Source: Planctobacterium marinum (GTDB lineage: Bacteria > Pseudomonadota > Gammaproteobacteria > Enterobacterales > Alteromonadaceae). Taken from it: a DNA stretch of 64,000 nucleotides. The position numbers and the translations under genes were made by a program. The stretch lies in NCBI RefSeq assembly GCF_036322805.1, contig NZ_AP027272.1:4092001-4156000 (forward strand). Reading direction: 5' to 3'. Positions 17,341 through 26,885 of the stretch are shown one piece after another (position 1 is the first letter of the stretch; each line of letters begins with the position of its first letter). Under the pieces are notes generated by a model. The model was not told where the DNA came from, searched no databases, and worked only from the letters and a program-made list of their open reading frames with translations.

Positions 17341-19014
17341 ATGTTTGAAGTACCCCCCCCTAAGCGTATTGACGAAGCCAATGCCATCGTCATTGATCAA
17401 CAAAGACTTATTCGGGATACATTAAAATCGGTTTTGGTACAGGCGGGCGTGCGCGATGTTACGGTTTGCTCAAACGCCTTTGAAGCTCTGTCTGCATGCC
17501 GTTCCAAGGAGTTTGATTTAATCTTTGTCTCCTTCAATCTCAACCTGGATAAAGACGGCTTTCACTTTCTGGAAGAGCTCAAGTTCAAAAGTTATGCTAA
17601 GAATACAACCGGCATAGTGTTCTTAAGTGCTGATACTGACAAAGGGCTGGTAAATAGTGTTGTTGAAATGCAACCCGACGACTTCTGGCTTAAACCCTTT
17701 GATATTAAAGGCATTTCCAGGCGTTTAAACTTCATGTTAGAAGTCAAACAGACTCTTCATAAACCATTGTTTTTTGCCGACGAATTGGATTATTCCAGAG
17801 CGATTTATTACGCAGATCGACTGCTAGCCCTCACTGAGCTAAAAGAGTTTCACCCTCGCCTGCTACGCCTCAAGGGGCAGTGCCTGATGACCATCAAGGA
17901 GTATGGTGATGCTGAAAAACACTACCGAGAGGTGCTCAAAAAATATCGCTACAATTGGGTCAACATTGGTTTGGCTAAAAGCCTACTAAAACAAGAAAAG
18001 TTCACGGAAGCGCAAGAGCTTATCGACAAATTAAAACTCAGAGCCGATACCCGCTGTGGCATACATGACCTTCTCGGTCAGCATTACCTGCAAAAAGGTC
18101 AATATGAAAAAGCTTACGTAGAGATCATTGAAGCAGCAAAACTGGCACCGAGAAACCTGGAGAGAAACAAGCGCACCTGGGAGTTAGCAAGACTCAATCA
18201 CGACCCGATGGGGCAGCGTGAAGCCACTATAAATATGGCCAAATACGCCAAAAACTCTATTCACGATTCACCTGAGTTAACGCTTAATGTAATACGCTCC
18301 AACATAGATTTGGCAAATTATGTCGAAGAATCTGAAGCGGGCATTTATCTAAATGAAGCGCAAAAATACCTTAATGAACTCACCACCAACCCCAAACTCT
18401 ATCGAAAATTAAAAAGCCAGATAGATGTGATCAATGCCAGGCTTCACAGTGCCAAGGGTGAAAAAGGAAAGGCTGACGCCATACTCAGGCAGCTTCATAA
18501 AAACGTGAGTGGCGATGTTGAAAACAACCTGGAATACAACTTCGATTTAATCAAAGCGCACCATGAAGCAGGCAATCGCGAAGCTTGCATAAAACTATTG
18601 AACGACTCGAAAGAACTGGTCAACGGTAATATGTTCTCTGGTGATATCCTGAATAAATATATCGAGCAGGAACTGGATGAGCGCAGCCACATCCACTTTA
18701 CCCCCAAAGAACTCACTGAGATGGCCGCGGCCTATCACACTCAACAAAAGTATTCCCAAGCCATGCGGATGCTGGACCAGGCCTTCAGGCTCTCGCCGCG
18801 CAATGAAAAACTGGCTATGAATATTATGAAGGTGGCCGCGTCTGCAACTGAAAAAGGGCGATTAGACAATGACCAGAAGCGGACAGTAAGCAAAGCCATC
18901 ATGATGCTAAACAAGGTCAATCTGGTAGCAGAAGAAGCAAAACTATATGCTTTTTTCAGGGAGCAGATAGGCGAAATCAATGAACTGGATTTATTGTCCA
19001 CGGAGCTGGCTTAA
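17341..19014 (+). CDS. Degenerate receiver domain fused to TPR repeats
   Basis: 557 residues. The first 130 form a response-regulator receiver (AIVIDQQRLIRDTLKSVL, SADTDKG, FWLKPFD with the conserved Lys). The phosphoacceptor position is changed: where relatives have a D-Y-N segment this has FDLIFVS64FN, so the Asp is replaced by Ser, and the acidic pair is reduced to DQ. The remaining 400 residues are tetratricopeptide-type helices (RLKGQCLMTIKEYGDAEKHY, LAKSLLKQEKFTEAQELI, LLGQHYLQKGQYEKAYVEI, AAAYHTQQKYSQAMRMLDQA). It likely works as a phosphorylation-independent scaffold, as in receiver-TPR proteins of Shewanella and Vibrio relatives. Codons 5-7 form a run of eight C (17353-17360), a possible slippage site. 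Confidence 0.8.
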   Translation: MFEVPPPKRIDEANAIVIDQQRLIRDTLKSVLVQAGVRDVTVCSNAFEALSACRSKEFDLIFVSFNLNLDKDGFHFLEELKFKSYAKNTTGIVFLSADTDKGLVNSVVEMQPDDFWLKPFDIKGISRRLNFMLEVKQTLHKPLFFADELDYSRAIYYADRLLALTELKEFHPRLLRLKGQCLMTIKEYGDAEKHYREVLKKYRYNWVNIGLAKSLLKQEKFTEAQELIDKLKLRADTRCGIHDLLGQHYLQKGQYEKAYVEIIEAAKLAPRNLERNKRTWELARLNHDPMGQREATINMAKYAKNSIHDSPELTLNVIRSNIDLANYVEESEAGIYLNEAQKYLNELTTNPKLYRKLKSQIDVINARLHSAKGEKGKADAILRQLHKNVSGDVENNLEYNFDLIKAHHEAGNREACIKLLNDSKELVNGNMFSGDILNKYIEQELDERSHIHFTPKELTEMAAAYHTQQKYSQAMRMLDQAFRLSPRNEKLAMNIMKVAASATEKGRLDNDQKRTVSKAIMMLNKVNLVAEEAKLYAFFREQIGEINELDLLSTELA

Positions 19015-19043
19015 CCTGGCGCAAAAACTCAGCAAAAGAATAA

Positions 19044-19073
19044 AGTCCCGTATTAGTGATATTAATCGGGACT
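19044..19073. terminator. Hairpin after receiver-TPR gene
   Basis: AGTCCCG/CGGGACT, 7 bp, extended by ATTA/TAAT after a one-base bulge. No T-run follows; may act as a weak terminator. Confidence 0.4.
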
Positions 19074-19190
19074 CAACTTGAGCAAACCTACTGGTTACTA
19101 TGGGCACTCAGGACCAATTACTTGTGTGTAAACCAAACAATAACTAGTGCGTAGTGCAGGTCCACATCGCACTATAATTCAGGGGAGCTC

Positions 19191-20084
19191 ATGAAAAACA
19201 TTCTGGTCACTGACATTTTCGGAAAAACCAGGGCCACAGAAGCGATGGCGCAGGATTTTGGACATCAGTGTGAGGTTTATACCAATTCCAATAAACATTT
19301 ACCCAGCTCAGTGGGAGATGAAAAGCATTTAGACCAGGCGGATGTTTGAAGGTCTAGTGGGCCTAAATCAAAAACATCCAACACCGTATAAATGCTTTTC
19401 AGCCCCATCGAAGACGCGCCTCAGAAACATTATTTCTTTGTTACCAACATGGATGTTGGTAAGGGGCGAGAGCAGGATGCGTTGAGCTTTGTGCGAAGTT
19501 CACAAGACCACCAGTATTCTTTCATTCGCACGCCTCGAACTAATGTCCCTGAGGCTGCGCTGAGTGTGCAATTGTTTATTGGAATTGGTATTTTTCCTTA
19601 TGATGAAGAACAACTCAGCTTTGATAATGAAGCGCAAGCCTACGACTACTTTAGGGCAAATGTTGGTCTGGAGGCCTACGTTAAGAAGCTAGCTAATTTT
19701 ATAAAAGCCAGCAATGATATGGTGCAGTTAACGGGCTTTAGCGTAGGGGCCTCTGCAATATGGGTGCTCTCTGATAGCGACACCTTTAAAGACCACACCT
19801 TAAACAATGTCACTAGCGCCACTTGCTTTTATGGTTCGCAAATGCGTCATCACAAACATATTCAACCGCAGTTCCCGGTTACGCTGATATTGCCGCGCTA
19901 TGAAAAGCATTTTTCAGTTGCCGAGTTACAGTCGGATTTATCCCGATATGAACATGTCAGATTGGAGCAAACTGAATACTTGCACGGGTTTATGAATACA
20001 CACTCAGTCAACTTTGATGCCAATGCTTATGCCGATTTTTGCCGATACGTACGTGCCCATTTTGCAACTCGATTGGCCAGATAG
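19191..20084 (+). pseudogene. Interrupted alpha/beta-hydrolase-like gene
   Basis: Begins ATG 19191 behind a good AGGGGAG site: MKNILVTDIFGKTRATEAMAQ, a plausible dienelactone-hydrolase-like start. In-frame stops occur at 19347 (TGA) and 19389 (TAA). The same frame reopens at ATG 19392 for 230 residues. Its second part (YDEEQLSFDNEAQAYDYF, NVGLEAYVKKLANFI, VQLTGFSVGASAIWVLSD with the nucleophile-elbow pattern G-x-S-x-G, and ELSD..YEH) continues the hydrolase theme, whereas the stretch from about 19290 to 19595 does not fit it. I read this as one hydrolase gene interrupted by roughly 0.2-0.3 kb of foreign sequence with stops. Alternatively, 19392-20084 is an intact gene of its own. The 3' end overlaps the converging flavodoxin gene by 58 bases. 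Confidence 0.5.
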
Positions 20085-20596
20085 CGGGCGCTTCTTAAAT
20101 CAGTTTCATTTACGCAACCATCAAGACTATGTGCGGTAACGCCTAACTGGCAACCCAATCTATTCACATTTTTTCCCCGATCACTAAAAGGGGCATCCAG
20201 CCCCAGCCATATCATTCCATGCTGGCTGGCAAGGGTAGAGAAATATTGTAAAGTGGAGGCTTGATCACCGTTCAATCCGGTGCCAGATGTAATACCTGCT
20301 GCAATCTTGCCTGCCCAGGTTTGGCTTTCCCAAAAATCACTGGTGGCGTCAGCAAAGGCTTTAAATTGAGCCGCGACATTACCCATGTAAGTGGGGGAAG
20401 CAAATATTATGGCATCACAAGTATGTAGCTCCCCCATGAGATCATGATTAATAAAACGTCCTTCCACAATTTCAGCACCAATGATTTGATGAGCAATTAC
20501 CTGGATACTTTGCGTCTCTAACTCCTGGCAAACCGCGCTGGCCAATTTGCCCGTAACGTCTGTTGTTGAAAAATAGACGACACCTACTTTTATCAT
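20027..20596 (-). CDS. Flavodoxin/NAD(P)H-dependent FMN reductase family protein
   Basis: 189 residues, ATG at 20596 after AGGAG. Flavodoxin-like fold: VGVVYFSTTDVTGKLA (FMN phosphate loop region), CDAIIFASPTYMGNVAAQFKAF (WrbA-like S-P-T-Y-x-G), AGITSGTGLNGDQ. Related to WrbA-type oxidoreductases but shorter than most. Expected to bind FMN and reduce quinones or other acceptors with NAD(P)H. Followed by no co-directional partner; its 3' end overlaps the hydrolase remnant. Confidence 0.8.
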   Translation of the reverse strand: MIKVGVVYFSTTDVTGKLASAVCQELETQSIQVIAHQIIGAEIVEGRFINHDLMGELHTCDAIIFASPTYMGNVAAQFKAFADATSDFWESQTWAGKIAAGITSGTGLNGDQASTLQYFSTLASQHGMIWLGLDAPFSDRGKNVNRLGCQLGVTAHSLDGCVNETDLRSARYLANRVAKWARTYRQKSA

Positions 20597-20705
20597 TGTG
20601 AAAAACTCCTGTGTAAAACGTTATAACCCACAATTAACTTCAGCTTACACCCGGACTTAGTCTCCTGAAACCAGCCTAAAATGGTGTTGATACAAACTCC
20701 TGTTA

Positions 20706-21086
20706 CTACTGCAGTTCAAAGCCGCGAGACTCTCTGATGCTTATAGGGTTGCCGTCAGGGTCGACACAACGAATGATATTGCCCCAGTCTGTTTCATAGC
20801 GTCTGGCGGCGGGATCATAGCTCTGCACCAGTGGCAGAGCAGTTAATGTGTCTGCAACGTGAAAACGCAGAATTGCAGGACTTCGCGCTAAGTTTTTCTC
20901 CTGCGGCGAAGCAACTCCGCCAGTTTCAATCATCAGGTAGGCGTCTCCAAACCCTAGACAGGTCAATCTAAAGTCACCGTCACGTTTGGAAAACAATTCC
21001 TTCAGACCAAACAGTGACTGGTAAAACGAAACACAGTCATCAAAATGGGCGACAGTTAAAATAATGCCAAAACGCTCAACGTCCAT
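20706..21086 (-). CDS. VOC (glyoxalase/bleomycin resistance) family protein
   Basis: 126 residues, ATG 21086 after AAGGTGA. Pattern of a VOC dioxygenase-like fold: GIILTVAHFDDCVSFYQSLFGL, a LTCLGFGDAYLMIET strand pair, and a C-terminal WGNIIRCVDPDGNPISI. The metal ligand usually near the N-terminus is not evident, so enzymatic activity is uncertain. It sits in a run of minus-strand redox or electrophile-related genes (flavodoxin, pirin) that may respond to the divergent LysR regulator. Confidence 0.8.
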   Translation of the reverse strand: MDVERFGIILTVAHFDDCVSFYQSLFGLKELFSKRDGDFRLTCLGFGDAYLMIETGGVASPQEKNLARSPAILRFHVADTLTALPLVQSYDPAARRYETDWGNIIRCVDPDGNPISIRESRGFELQ

Positions 21087-21181
21087 CGCATCACCTTTAT
21101 TAGTTACAAGCAGTCAACACCTTCATCGGCTCGCACTTTAAAACCTCAACCAAACTTGAGGTAAAGCACTTTTTAACGGGT

Positions 21182-22066
21182 TTATTTTAAAGTGCCCAGT
21201 AAACCGTTTTCGTAGTCACGTTGAACCCTATCCAACTCTTCCTCTGAGCTCATAACAAAAGGGCCACGTTGAAAAAAGCTCTCGCCTATGGCTACGCCTG
21301 AAAACAATACAAAGTGGGCTTCATCTTGCACGGCGTTGATAACTTCAATGGCATGGCCACTGGACTTAAGCGCAACAGCCTGACCTGACTCCAAGGTGAG
21401 GATTCGGCCACCGATAGCAATATCAATACTGCCTGCTACGGCGTAAATCCAACTTTGCTCATTGAACTGTGGCTGATGTTCAAATCTTCCAGCAGCAAAT
21501 AGTTTTCCGTCCAAAATGGTTAGGTTGTTAGGTGATATGGTTGCACCTTTAACACCATTTGATTCGCCGATGGCAATGCGCACACGGTAATCAGGTGCTG
21601 TTAATAGTGGCATTTGTGTCGCTCTGACCAGGTTAGAAGTAGAGTCTGAGTGCTTGAGCGATTTTGGCAAGTTCACAAACACCTGCAAACCGTGGATCTC
21701 AGCGCCATCTCTGGGGGCCTCATCGTGAACCACCCCACGACCAGAATTTAGCCAGTAAAGATCTCCCGGTAATAAATCAAAGTCATTGCCCAGTGAATCG
21801 CGATTGTGAAATTTGCCAATACTGTCTTCAAATAACAAAGACACCGCTGATAAGCCTGCATGTGGATGGGCTCCAAATGTGGGCCGGGTCATGGTGTAGT
21901 GATCCACCATAATCAGAGGATCCATTAAACCGTCAAAAGACGAATGGCGAAAACCCAGAGCATTAAAACCCTCTCTGATTTTCATAGGATTTCCATGGGT
22001 AACTTTTGAAAGTTCAATACTGTTGGTTTCGCTTTGCAAATTAGCTTGGTTAGTTGCAGTGTTCAT
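21182..22066 (-). CDS. Pirin family protein
   Basis: 294 residues, ATG 22066 with GGGGGAG upstream. Bicupin fold with pirin signature: DPLIMVDHYTM, FGAHPHAGLSAVSLLFED (metal-binding His residues), LLPGDLYWLNSGRGVVHDEAP and IHGLQVFVNLPK. Bacterial pirins may act as quercetinases or redox regulators. It is divergent from the LysR gene with 141 bases between, which contains repeated GAAC...GTTC dyads, so it is the likely target of that regulator. Confidence 0.9.
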   Translation of the reverse strand: MNTATNQANLQSETNSIELSKVTHGNPMKIREGFNALGFRHSSFDGLMDPLIMVDHYTMTRPTFGAHPHAGLSAVSLLFEDSIGKFHNRDSLGNDFDLLPGDLYWLNSGRGVVHDEAPRDGAEIHGLQVFVNLPKSLKHSDSTSNLVRATQMPLLTAPDYRVRIAIGESNGVKGATISPNNLTILDGKLFAAGRFEHQPQFNEQSWIYAVAGSIDIAIGGRILTLESGQAVALKSSGHAIEVINAVQDEAHFVLFSGVAIGESFFQRGPFVMSSEEELDRVQRDYENGLLGTLK

Positions 22067-22110
22067 TAGTGCTCCCCCTCATGTTTTGGCACAAAATCAA
22101 GATAGCAACG

Positions 22111-22153
22111 GAACAATCGTTCGGTAAATAGACAAAAAACGAACCCTTTGTTC
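22111..22153. promoter_or_regulatory. Paired GAAC-GTTC dyads between pirin and LysR genes
   Basis: GAACAATCGTTC at 22111-22122 and GAACCCTTTGTTC at 22141-22153, centres 30 bases apart (about three helical turns). A further GAAC follows at 22162. Likely binding sites for the LysR protein. Confidence 0.5.
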
Positions 22154-22207
22154 TATTTTTGGAACTATAATAGTGGACACTGATGATATTCGTTGAGGCA
22201 CCGGGCA

Positions 22208-23110
22208 TTGATTGATCTAAATGACTATTACTATTTTGTGCACGTTGTGGAGAAAAAAGGGTTTTCAGCCGCAGCTGTAACACTGGATATCCCCAAATCC
22301 AGACTGAGTCGTCATATAAAAAGTCTGGAAGAGAGATTGCAGGTGCAGCTTATCCAGCGCACCTCCAGGCAATTCGCCATAACCGAGATTGGCCAGATTT
22401 TTTACAGGCATGCCAGAAGCCTGGTTGATGAGATGGAGCAGGCAGAAGCGGCTGTAAAGCTTAATCAAAAAGAACTCTCGGGCAGTGTTAATCTGAGTTG
22501 CTCAGTTGGAGTCGCTCAATTTGCTTTAAAGCAGGTTCTGCTTGATTTCATGATTGAGAATCCACAAATTTTGGTGCAGCAGCATGTCTCTAATCAGCCG
22601 GTAAACTTGATTGAATCCGGGATTGATATCGCAGTAAGAGGTCATATGGCACCGCTACCCGATTCAAGCTTAATCCAACGCCATTTAGCCACAGTGCAAT
22701 GGCATCTGTTTGCAAGTCCCGAATATCTGGCGCAAAAAGGTACGCCCGCATCCCCTATCGAGCTGATAAAACAACAAACTCTCAAGGTGGGATGGCAATC
22801 TAAAAAAGGCGCCTGGACACTACTTCACGATAGCGGTAAGGAAGCATCTATTCCTATCACAGCACGACTGTGCAGCGACGATATGAGCACCCTAAAACTC
22901 GCAGCTGAGCAAGGCTTAGGCATCGTTGCCTTACCCTCCTATACCTGTAAGCAAGAACTGGCTGAAAACAAATTGCAAAGAGTACTACCAGAATGGAACG
23001 CTGGCATCGCCGAGCTAACACTTTTAACGCCTTCCAGAAAAGGCACTTCCCCATCGGTGAGTGCACTAAAAGATTATCTGCTGGAAAAGGTCCAGGCCAG
23101 TGTCACCTGA
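22208..23110 (+). CDS. LysR-family transcriptional regulator
   Basis: About 300 residues. N-terminal helix-turn-helix (LNDYYYFVHVVEKKGFSAAA ... IPKSRLSRHIKSLEERL) and a periplasmic-binding-like effector domain. The frame opens at a TTG at 22193, but relatives start M-x-DLNDY; a TTG at 22208 gives exactly that start and has GAGG nine bases upstream, so it is preferred. The group (YafC-like, with IDLNDYYYFV starts) commonly controls a divergently placed pirin or quinone-related gene, as here. Confidence 0.85.
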   Translation: MIDLNDYYYFVHVVEKKGFSAAAVTLDIPKSRLSRHIKSLEERLQVQLIQRTSRQFAITEIGQIFYRHARSLVDEMEQAEAAVKLNQKELSGSVNLSCSVGVAQFALKQVLLDFMIENPQILVQQHVSNQPVNLIESGIDIAVRGHMAPLPDSSLIQRHLATVQWHLFASPEYLAQKGTPASPIELIKQQTLKVGWQSKKGAWTLLHDSGKEASIPITARLCSDDMSTLKLAAEQGLGIVALPSYTCKQELAENKLQRVLPEWNAGIAELTLLTPSRKGTSPSVSALKDYLLEKVQASVT

Positions 23111-23356
23111 AAGGCAGAGAGCAGTAGTTTAGGTGAGTCCGGGAAATAGTGGCTCGAGACCATTTACCCAGGCTATGCAGCGACAGCTATGAAAGTGGCC
23201 TGGCTCAGCGAAGCTGCAGTTCGCTCTCTGAACGGTGATAATTCTCGACATCCTCTATGATTCGATTTGTGTAAATCTAGTTTTGTGGGTTGCCAAAGGT
23301 TAATTTATTAACCATATTATACAGATAAACTGTTTCAACTATGGCAGCAACAAGCG

Positions 23357-24592
23357 ATGGCGAACAAAGGCGGACCAGCTAACTCTCACCCAATAAGGGC
23401 ACAAACAACCACAACAGCGGTGAATAACTCCAGAAGCAATGGATTACCGGATGTCAGTCAGGCGCGCAGTGCTTTGAACCAACAAATTCGCAATTTCGGT
23501 GGGGCAAAAAACGTCAACCCTTTGCCTGATGTAAGCAATTCTCGCGCTGCGCTAAGTAAACAGATCAAAGCCTTTGGCGGGGCTCAATCCGGCAAGTTAC
23601 AGGCCCCCCTCCCTCAGCAGCGTTATATGGTATCGCCTCATGATGACGTCAATAACATGATGAACAACCTTCGAGGGTTTGGTGATTCAGCACAGTTGCA
23701 AAACGAAATGAATCAGCACAAGGCTATGATGGGACAAAAAGTCTCTCCGGGAAATATTCCTATGGTGCGCCCGGTGTTTAAGGATGAGGCCCAGCGAAGT
23801 GCCTTTAATAAAATGGCCAATGAGCGATTAAGCAAACTCGGGCCGCAAGATAAGTTAAAAGGCGCAGAAGCGCGAAACAACTTTAATACCTATACTCAGA
23901 TGGCATCCTGGTCCACTCAGGACAATGCCATGATGAACTTTAGCGGCGTCGATAAAAGACGCTCGCACCCAATAGTGTATGTGCAAGGACACGGTGCCGC
24001 TGGAGACACCAATATTTATTCTGACGCCAATGAAAAGGCATCCGCCAATGCCGTAGGCCGCATGCTTAACAAGATGGATTTACCCAAGGTAAGTCAGATC
24101 CGGGCCAATTCCTGCTTCAGTGGCACGGCCACAAATCTGGACAAAAGTGGCGCAGACTTGATGCAAAAATTCCAGGATAACACCCTGGATCAAATGGGCG
24201 GACAGCGCAGTGAAACATTCGCCGGTGCATTATCAAACGATCTCAATAATCCCTCCTACAAAGCCAGATATGATGCCAACAAAGCCGAAGTAGACAAGCT
24301 AATGAAACGTCCACTGGGTGCCTTTGGCCAGCTTAAAGCCGCCATTGACCCGAACAATTTAACAACCGCTCGTAAAGCTGCTATTGATTCAGTAGACAAA
24401 CCCAGACACAACCGGGTTGTGGGTTATATGGGCCCTACATCTCAGGGGGTAGAAACGGTAACAAAACGCACTAACCCACTGGATAAAGGCGCCCAAACTT
24501 GGGATATGCATCAAGGTGTTTCATTGAAAGGCCAATATGTATTGCGCTCACAGGCAGCCAACAAAGGCCCGAGCGTTCCCGGTAAGAAATAG
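23357..24592 (+). CDS. Caspase-like (clan CD) cysteine protease candidate
   Basis: 411 residues, no signal peptide. Residues 30-80 hold two copies of a repeat LPDVSxxRxALxxQIxxFGGA. The middle has PIVYVQGHGAAGDTNIY with His near 210, then RANSCFSGTATNL with Cys near 252. A hydrophobic strand ending in HG, and a second strand ending in (S/A)C about 40 residues on, is the catalytic dyad layout of clan CD peptidases (caspases, C11, C25, C80). The C-terminal third is rich in Lys/Ala/Asn with VVGYMGP. The start lacks a clear ribosome site, so the first residues are uncertain. No close family recognised. The low-complexity, Gln/Asn-rich N-terminus with repeats resembles secreted effectors. No immunity gene is adjacent. 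Confidence 0.55.
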   Translation: MANKGGPANSHPIRAQTTTTAVNNSRSNGLPDVSQARSALNQQIRNFGGAKNVNPLPDVSNSRAALSKQIKAFGGAQSGKLQAPLPQQRYMVSPHDDVNNMMNNLRGFGDSAQLQNEMNQHKAMMGQKVSPGNIPMVRPVFKDEAQRSAFNKMANERLSKLGPQDKLKGAEARNNFNTYTQMASWSTQDNAMMNFSGVDKRRSHPIVYVQGHGAAGDTNIYSDANEKASANAVGRMLNKMDLPKVSQIRANSCFSGTATNLDKSGADLMQKFQDNTLDQMGGQRSETFAGALSNDLNNPSYKARYDANKAEVDKLMKRPLGAFGQLKAAIDPNNLTTARKAAIDSVDKPRHNRVVGYMGPTSQGVETVTKRTNPLDKGAQTWDMHQGVSLKGQYVLRSQAANKGPSVPGKK

Positions 24593-24621
24593 GTGGTTTT
24601 ACCCCTGGTTCGAAGTAGGAG

Positions 24622-26709
24622 TTAAAAGTTCATAGTAAATTGCAGGCGCACATTGCGCGGCGCTTGAATAAATTGAAAGGGCGATGTGCCACGCGGATTA
24701 CTGTGGTAATACTCACGATCAAACAGGTTTTCCACATAAACACCCAATGTCACGCTTTGCTTTGCATTCAATTGCCACCCCTCACTAAGCAGGTGCATGT
24801 TTACCGTAGTCCAGGCCGGGATTTGTTCTATCCTGAGTCCTGTGCCGTCTAAGGTGTTTGCCGCGGTTTTGGTTTTTGCAAAATGATCCACAAACAACGC
24901 CAGGCTCCAGTTTTCAGTCCATTGATAGCTTAGCCCCAATTTTAGTTTGGTACGTGGAATATCCAGCACAGCAGACTCACTGTTAACTTGTGTTTCATCG
25001 GGTGACACAAAACGCGCCCCAAAGAAACCTTGCCAGCGCTCTGATTGCCAGCGCAACAGGTTCTCTGCGCCGGTAACACGCTGTGTACCTGTTACCTCTG
25101 TGCGCCATGTTCCGGTATCAACATTGAAGGTCTTTTGGTAAAAATTGGCGGCTTCCATTGAATAAACTGCAAAGGCATTACTAAAGGTTACGTCCTGCCA
25201 GCGCCAACCACGACTGTAATTAAGTTCCCACATATCCATGGTTTGCGAGGCTAAATTGTCATCCACAACACCATCAAATTCAAAAATTGTCGGCGGTCTG
25301 AACGCTTCGCCATAGGTAAGCTTCCAGGCAGAGTTGTTATCAGGCTGATAAACCGCATTGATCCTGGGTAGCCACGCGGAATCGGTAAAATCTTGTTGGT
25401 TATAGCGCAGACCTACTGTCAGATTGAATTGCGCGCCATCTTCCAGCTGCCATTGCTGTGCGACTTGTGCGTATACGGCATGTTTGTCCGACTCCTCCTT
25501 GTCCACCGGCCAACTGCCAGGTATCTGTTCCTCAATACCTGTACCAGTGGCGACGTATTTTATTTTGCTGCCAATATCGGTTCGCCAACCGTCATAACCG
25601 AAAATCCAATGACGCGCTGGTGTTTGCTGATAACTAAACTGGCTGCGCAAGCGCCAGCGATAGGAAGGGCCGATATCTTCTCGCTCGGTAAACACCTCCA
25701 ATTCACTGTAGCTAGTGGCAACATCCAGCCCGTTTACTTTTTGTCGGTCTTTCTCTTTGTATTCACGAAATTGACTGATTTCTACGAAACCCTGCCAATC
25801 TTGAGCAGGCTCAAAATTTCGCCCGAGGTACCACAAGCTGTAACCCCGGCGGGAGTCATCTCCGGTGACAAAATCCACGGCCACTCGCTCTATGCCACTG
25901 ACGTTTTCAGTGCGGGTGATATTGGCTCCAGCATAATATTGTTGATATTTTAGCTGGAGATCGAAGGTCATGTTTTCCTCATCATTGCGAAAACGCGAAC
26001 TATCTCGGTCACGCAAGGCGTCCAGCTGTGGATTTCGACTAAACCGCTCAGTATCAAAAACAAACTGACGCAAGCTGTGGTAATTTAAATCGCTACTAAA
26101 CCAGCTACCACTCACGCCGTAGTGCAGTTTCTGGTATTGGCCTGTGCTGAGGAAATTCAACTGTCGAGTCCCTACCTCGCCTACAAGCCCCGCCACTTCC
26201 GTTACCGACTCGTCACCATTTAATCGGGTAACAATGTTAATAACGCCTTGCGCTGCGTTACCACCGTATAGGGTAGAGTTTGGCCCCATCAACACTTCAA
26301 CCCGTTCAATTCTATGGGCCGGGAAGTTATTCATCATAAAGGCTTCGTTAGCCAATAAGTTTTGTACTTCGCGACCGTCTATCAATAGCAGCGTACTGGC
26401 CATGTTACCGGTAAATCCTCGCTGACCGCCAGGCAACCAGCTCCACTGATAAAAAATGTCCATATTGGGAATGGTGGCGAGAATTTCTTTGATGTCACGC
26501 CAGCCAAACTGCTTGATGGTTTGCCTGTCTATGACATAGACAGTACCGGCGGAGACCAACCAGGATTCTTCTTTGCGGGCCGCGACAGACACTTCGGTAT
26601 TTAAAAGTTGTTCCAGGCTCATATCAAATAAATCATCCACTGATTGTGCCTGCACACTCAGCAAGGATTGCAGAGAAACAACGAGAAAAGTCAAACGGCC
26701 AAAGGGCAT
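24622..26709 (-). CDS. TonB-dependent outer-membrane receptor
   Basis: 695 residues from ATG 26709, giving signal peptide MPFGRLTFLVVSLQSLLSVQAQ; the frame extends to a TTG at 26772 without a start signal. Plug domain: SLEQLLNTEVSVAARKEES (TonB-box-like start), VYVIDRQTIKQFGWRDIKEIL, LLIDGREV, RIERVEVLMGPNSTLYGGNAAQGVINIVT, then a beta-barrel ending in RNVRLQFTMNF with the terminal aromatic. Family role: energised uptake of siderophores, vitamins or glycans. The ligand is not deducible. It is divergent from an M61-type peptidase; both are envelope proteins. Confidence 0.9.
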   Translation of the reverse strand: MPFGRLTFLVVSLQSLLSVQAQSVDDLFDMSLEQLLNTEVSVAARKEESWLVSAGTVYVIDRQTIKQFGWRDIKEILATIPNMDIFYQWSWLPGGQRGFTGNMASTLLLIDGREVQNLLANEAFMMNNFPAHRIERVEVLMGPNSTLYGGNAAQGVINIVTRLNGDESVTEVAGLVGEVGTRQLNFLSTGQYQKLHYGVSGSWFSSDLNYHSLRQFVFDTERFSRNPQLDALRDRDSSRFRNDEENMTFDLQLKYQQYYAGANITRTENVSGIERVAVDFVTGDDSRRGYSLWYLGRNFEPAQDWQGFVEISQFREYKEKDRQKVNGLDVATSYSELEVFTEREDIGPSYRWRLRSQFSYQQTPARHWIFGYDGWRTDIGSKIKYVATGTGIEEQIPGSWPVDKEESDKHAVYAQVAQQWQLEDGAQFNLTVGLRYNQQDFTDSAWLPRINAVYQPDNNSAWKLTYGEAFRPPTIFEFDGVVDDNLASQTMDMWELNYSRGWRWQDVTFSNAFAVYSMEAANFYQKTFNVDTGTWRTEVTGTQRVTGAENLLRWQSERWQGFFGARFVSPDETQVNSESAVLDIPRTKLKLGLSYQWTENWSLALFVDHFAKTKTAANTLDGTGLRIEQIPAWTTVNMHLLSEGWQLNAKQSVTLGVYVENLFDREYYHSNPRGTSPFQFIQAPRNVRLQFTMNF

Positions 26710-26885
26710 AGATAAATGTCTGTTTAATATTGAGCTCAATGGAAGTGTAGAAACGCTTTTATTAGAAGGCAAATAACGTCGTTCAGGTGCTAAAAGAGCG
26801 TGAAATTTTGTGCCCCTTTTAAACCATCACAGGTTTCTTCTCGTCTCATAGTCAGTTTTTGCACACCAAATAAAGGCTCTGATTG

